A DNA stretch of 5,653 bases, from NCBI GenBank assembly GCA_012513245.1, contig JAAZCN010000044.1, positions 1 through 5,653 on the forward strand, written 5' to 3'. This stretch comes from Synergistaceae bacterium. Its GTDB lineage: Bacteria > Synergistota > Synergistia > Synergistales > Synergistaceae. A program made the position numbers and the translations under genes. Below, piece by piece: positions 5,599 to 5,653 of the stretch; positions within the stretch are counted from its first letter, which is position 1; each line of letters begins with the position of its first letter. The notes beneath the pieces are model-generated. The model had not been told where the DNA came from and made no database searches. It saw nothing but the letters and a program-made list of their open reading frames with translations.

Positions 5599-5653
5599 AT
5601 GATTCTACGAATTAAGAACCAAATTATCCGCAAGACATCATACTGGCAAATTC
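5599..5653 (+). CDS. Possible 5' end of an unidentified gene (partial)
   Basis: An ATG opens a frame that stays free of stops to the window edge (18 codons, MILRIKNQIIRKTSYWQI). The basic, partly hydrophobic start could be the N-terminus of a cytoplasmic or membrane protein, but nothing identifies a family. The only ribosome-site-like run, AAAGG (5591-5595), is 3 nt from the ATG, which is too close. The candidate promoter just upstream is mild support. Confidence 0.25.
   Translation, partial: MILRIKNQIIRKTSYWQI

Larger units (their letters stand above)
5286..5653. other. Non-coding 3' region
   Basis: This 368-bp stretch has no convincing complete gene. It holds array D, a degenerate solo repeat (5411-5429), a 9-bp direct repeat GCGGAGAAT (5358-5366 and 5385-5393), a long-loop inverted repeat ATACCGA/TCGGTAT (5466-5472 and 5495-5501), a weak terminator-like hairpin, a candidate promoter, and a possible partial gene at the right edge. 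A 94-codon minus-strand reading (5441-5157) crosses array D and the YjbH tail and is not considered real. Confidence 0.6.

Overview
The window comes from a diderm (outer-membrane) bacterium. Its two large genes encode parts of an exopolysaccharide secretion module: a multi-SLBB polysaccharide export protein on the minus strand and a YjbH-family outer-membrane protein on the plus strand, transcribed divergently from a 207-bp intergenic region. The phylum cannot be fixed from sequence reading alone. The big SLBB protein would fit Synergistota or a deltaproteobacterial-type lineage, but that is inference.

Layout from left to right: 1-134 is non-coding apart from a four-unit 11-bp-phased repeat (array A) and a solo palindrome. 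135-512 (minus) is an A+T-rich gene for a small four-helix-bundle protein of the S23 / 23S rRNA-intervening-sequence family. 513-692 holds a second, inverted repeat copy (array B). 693-2927 (minus) is the SLBB export protein. 2928-3134 is the divergent promoter region with a rearranged repeat copy (array C). 3135-5285 (plus) is the YjbH-family gene, split by one in-frame TAA at 4761-4763. 5286-5653 is non-coding, with array D, weak hairpins, a candidate promoter and possibly the first 18 codons of a further gene that runs off the edge.

The SLBB protein probably forms the periplasmic/outer-membrane conduit for a polysaccharide, and the YjbH-like protein probably acts at the outer membrane in the same process. 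The nonsense codon removes the last quarter of the YjbH-like protein, so the module may be impaired in this strain, unless the codon is read through or is a sequence error.

The most unusual signal is the repeat family. The palindrome GCTNAGC occurs 17 times exactly, and I found none inside a gene body; about 1.4 would be expected by chance in the whole window. Three copies (A, B, D) share one architecture: four heptamers at exactly 11-bp spacing, then a conserved 12-bp tail (consensus GTRARAYCRAAR) in phase with the array. A and B are inverted about the four-helix-bundle gene with tails pointing inward. Array C abuts the predicted -10 box of the SLBB gene and is itself arranged as a large imperfect inverted repeat. 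I do not recognise this element as a named family.
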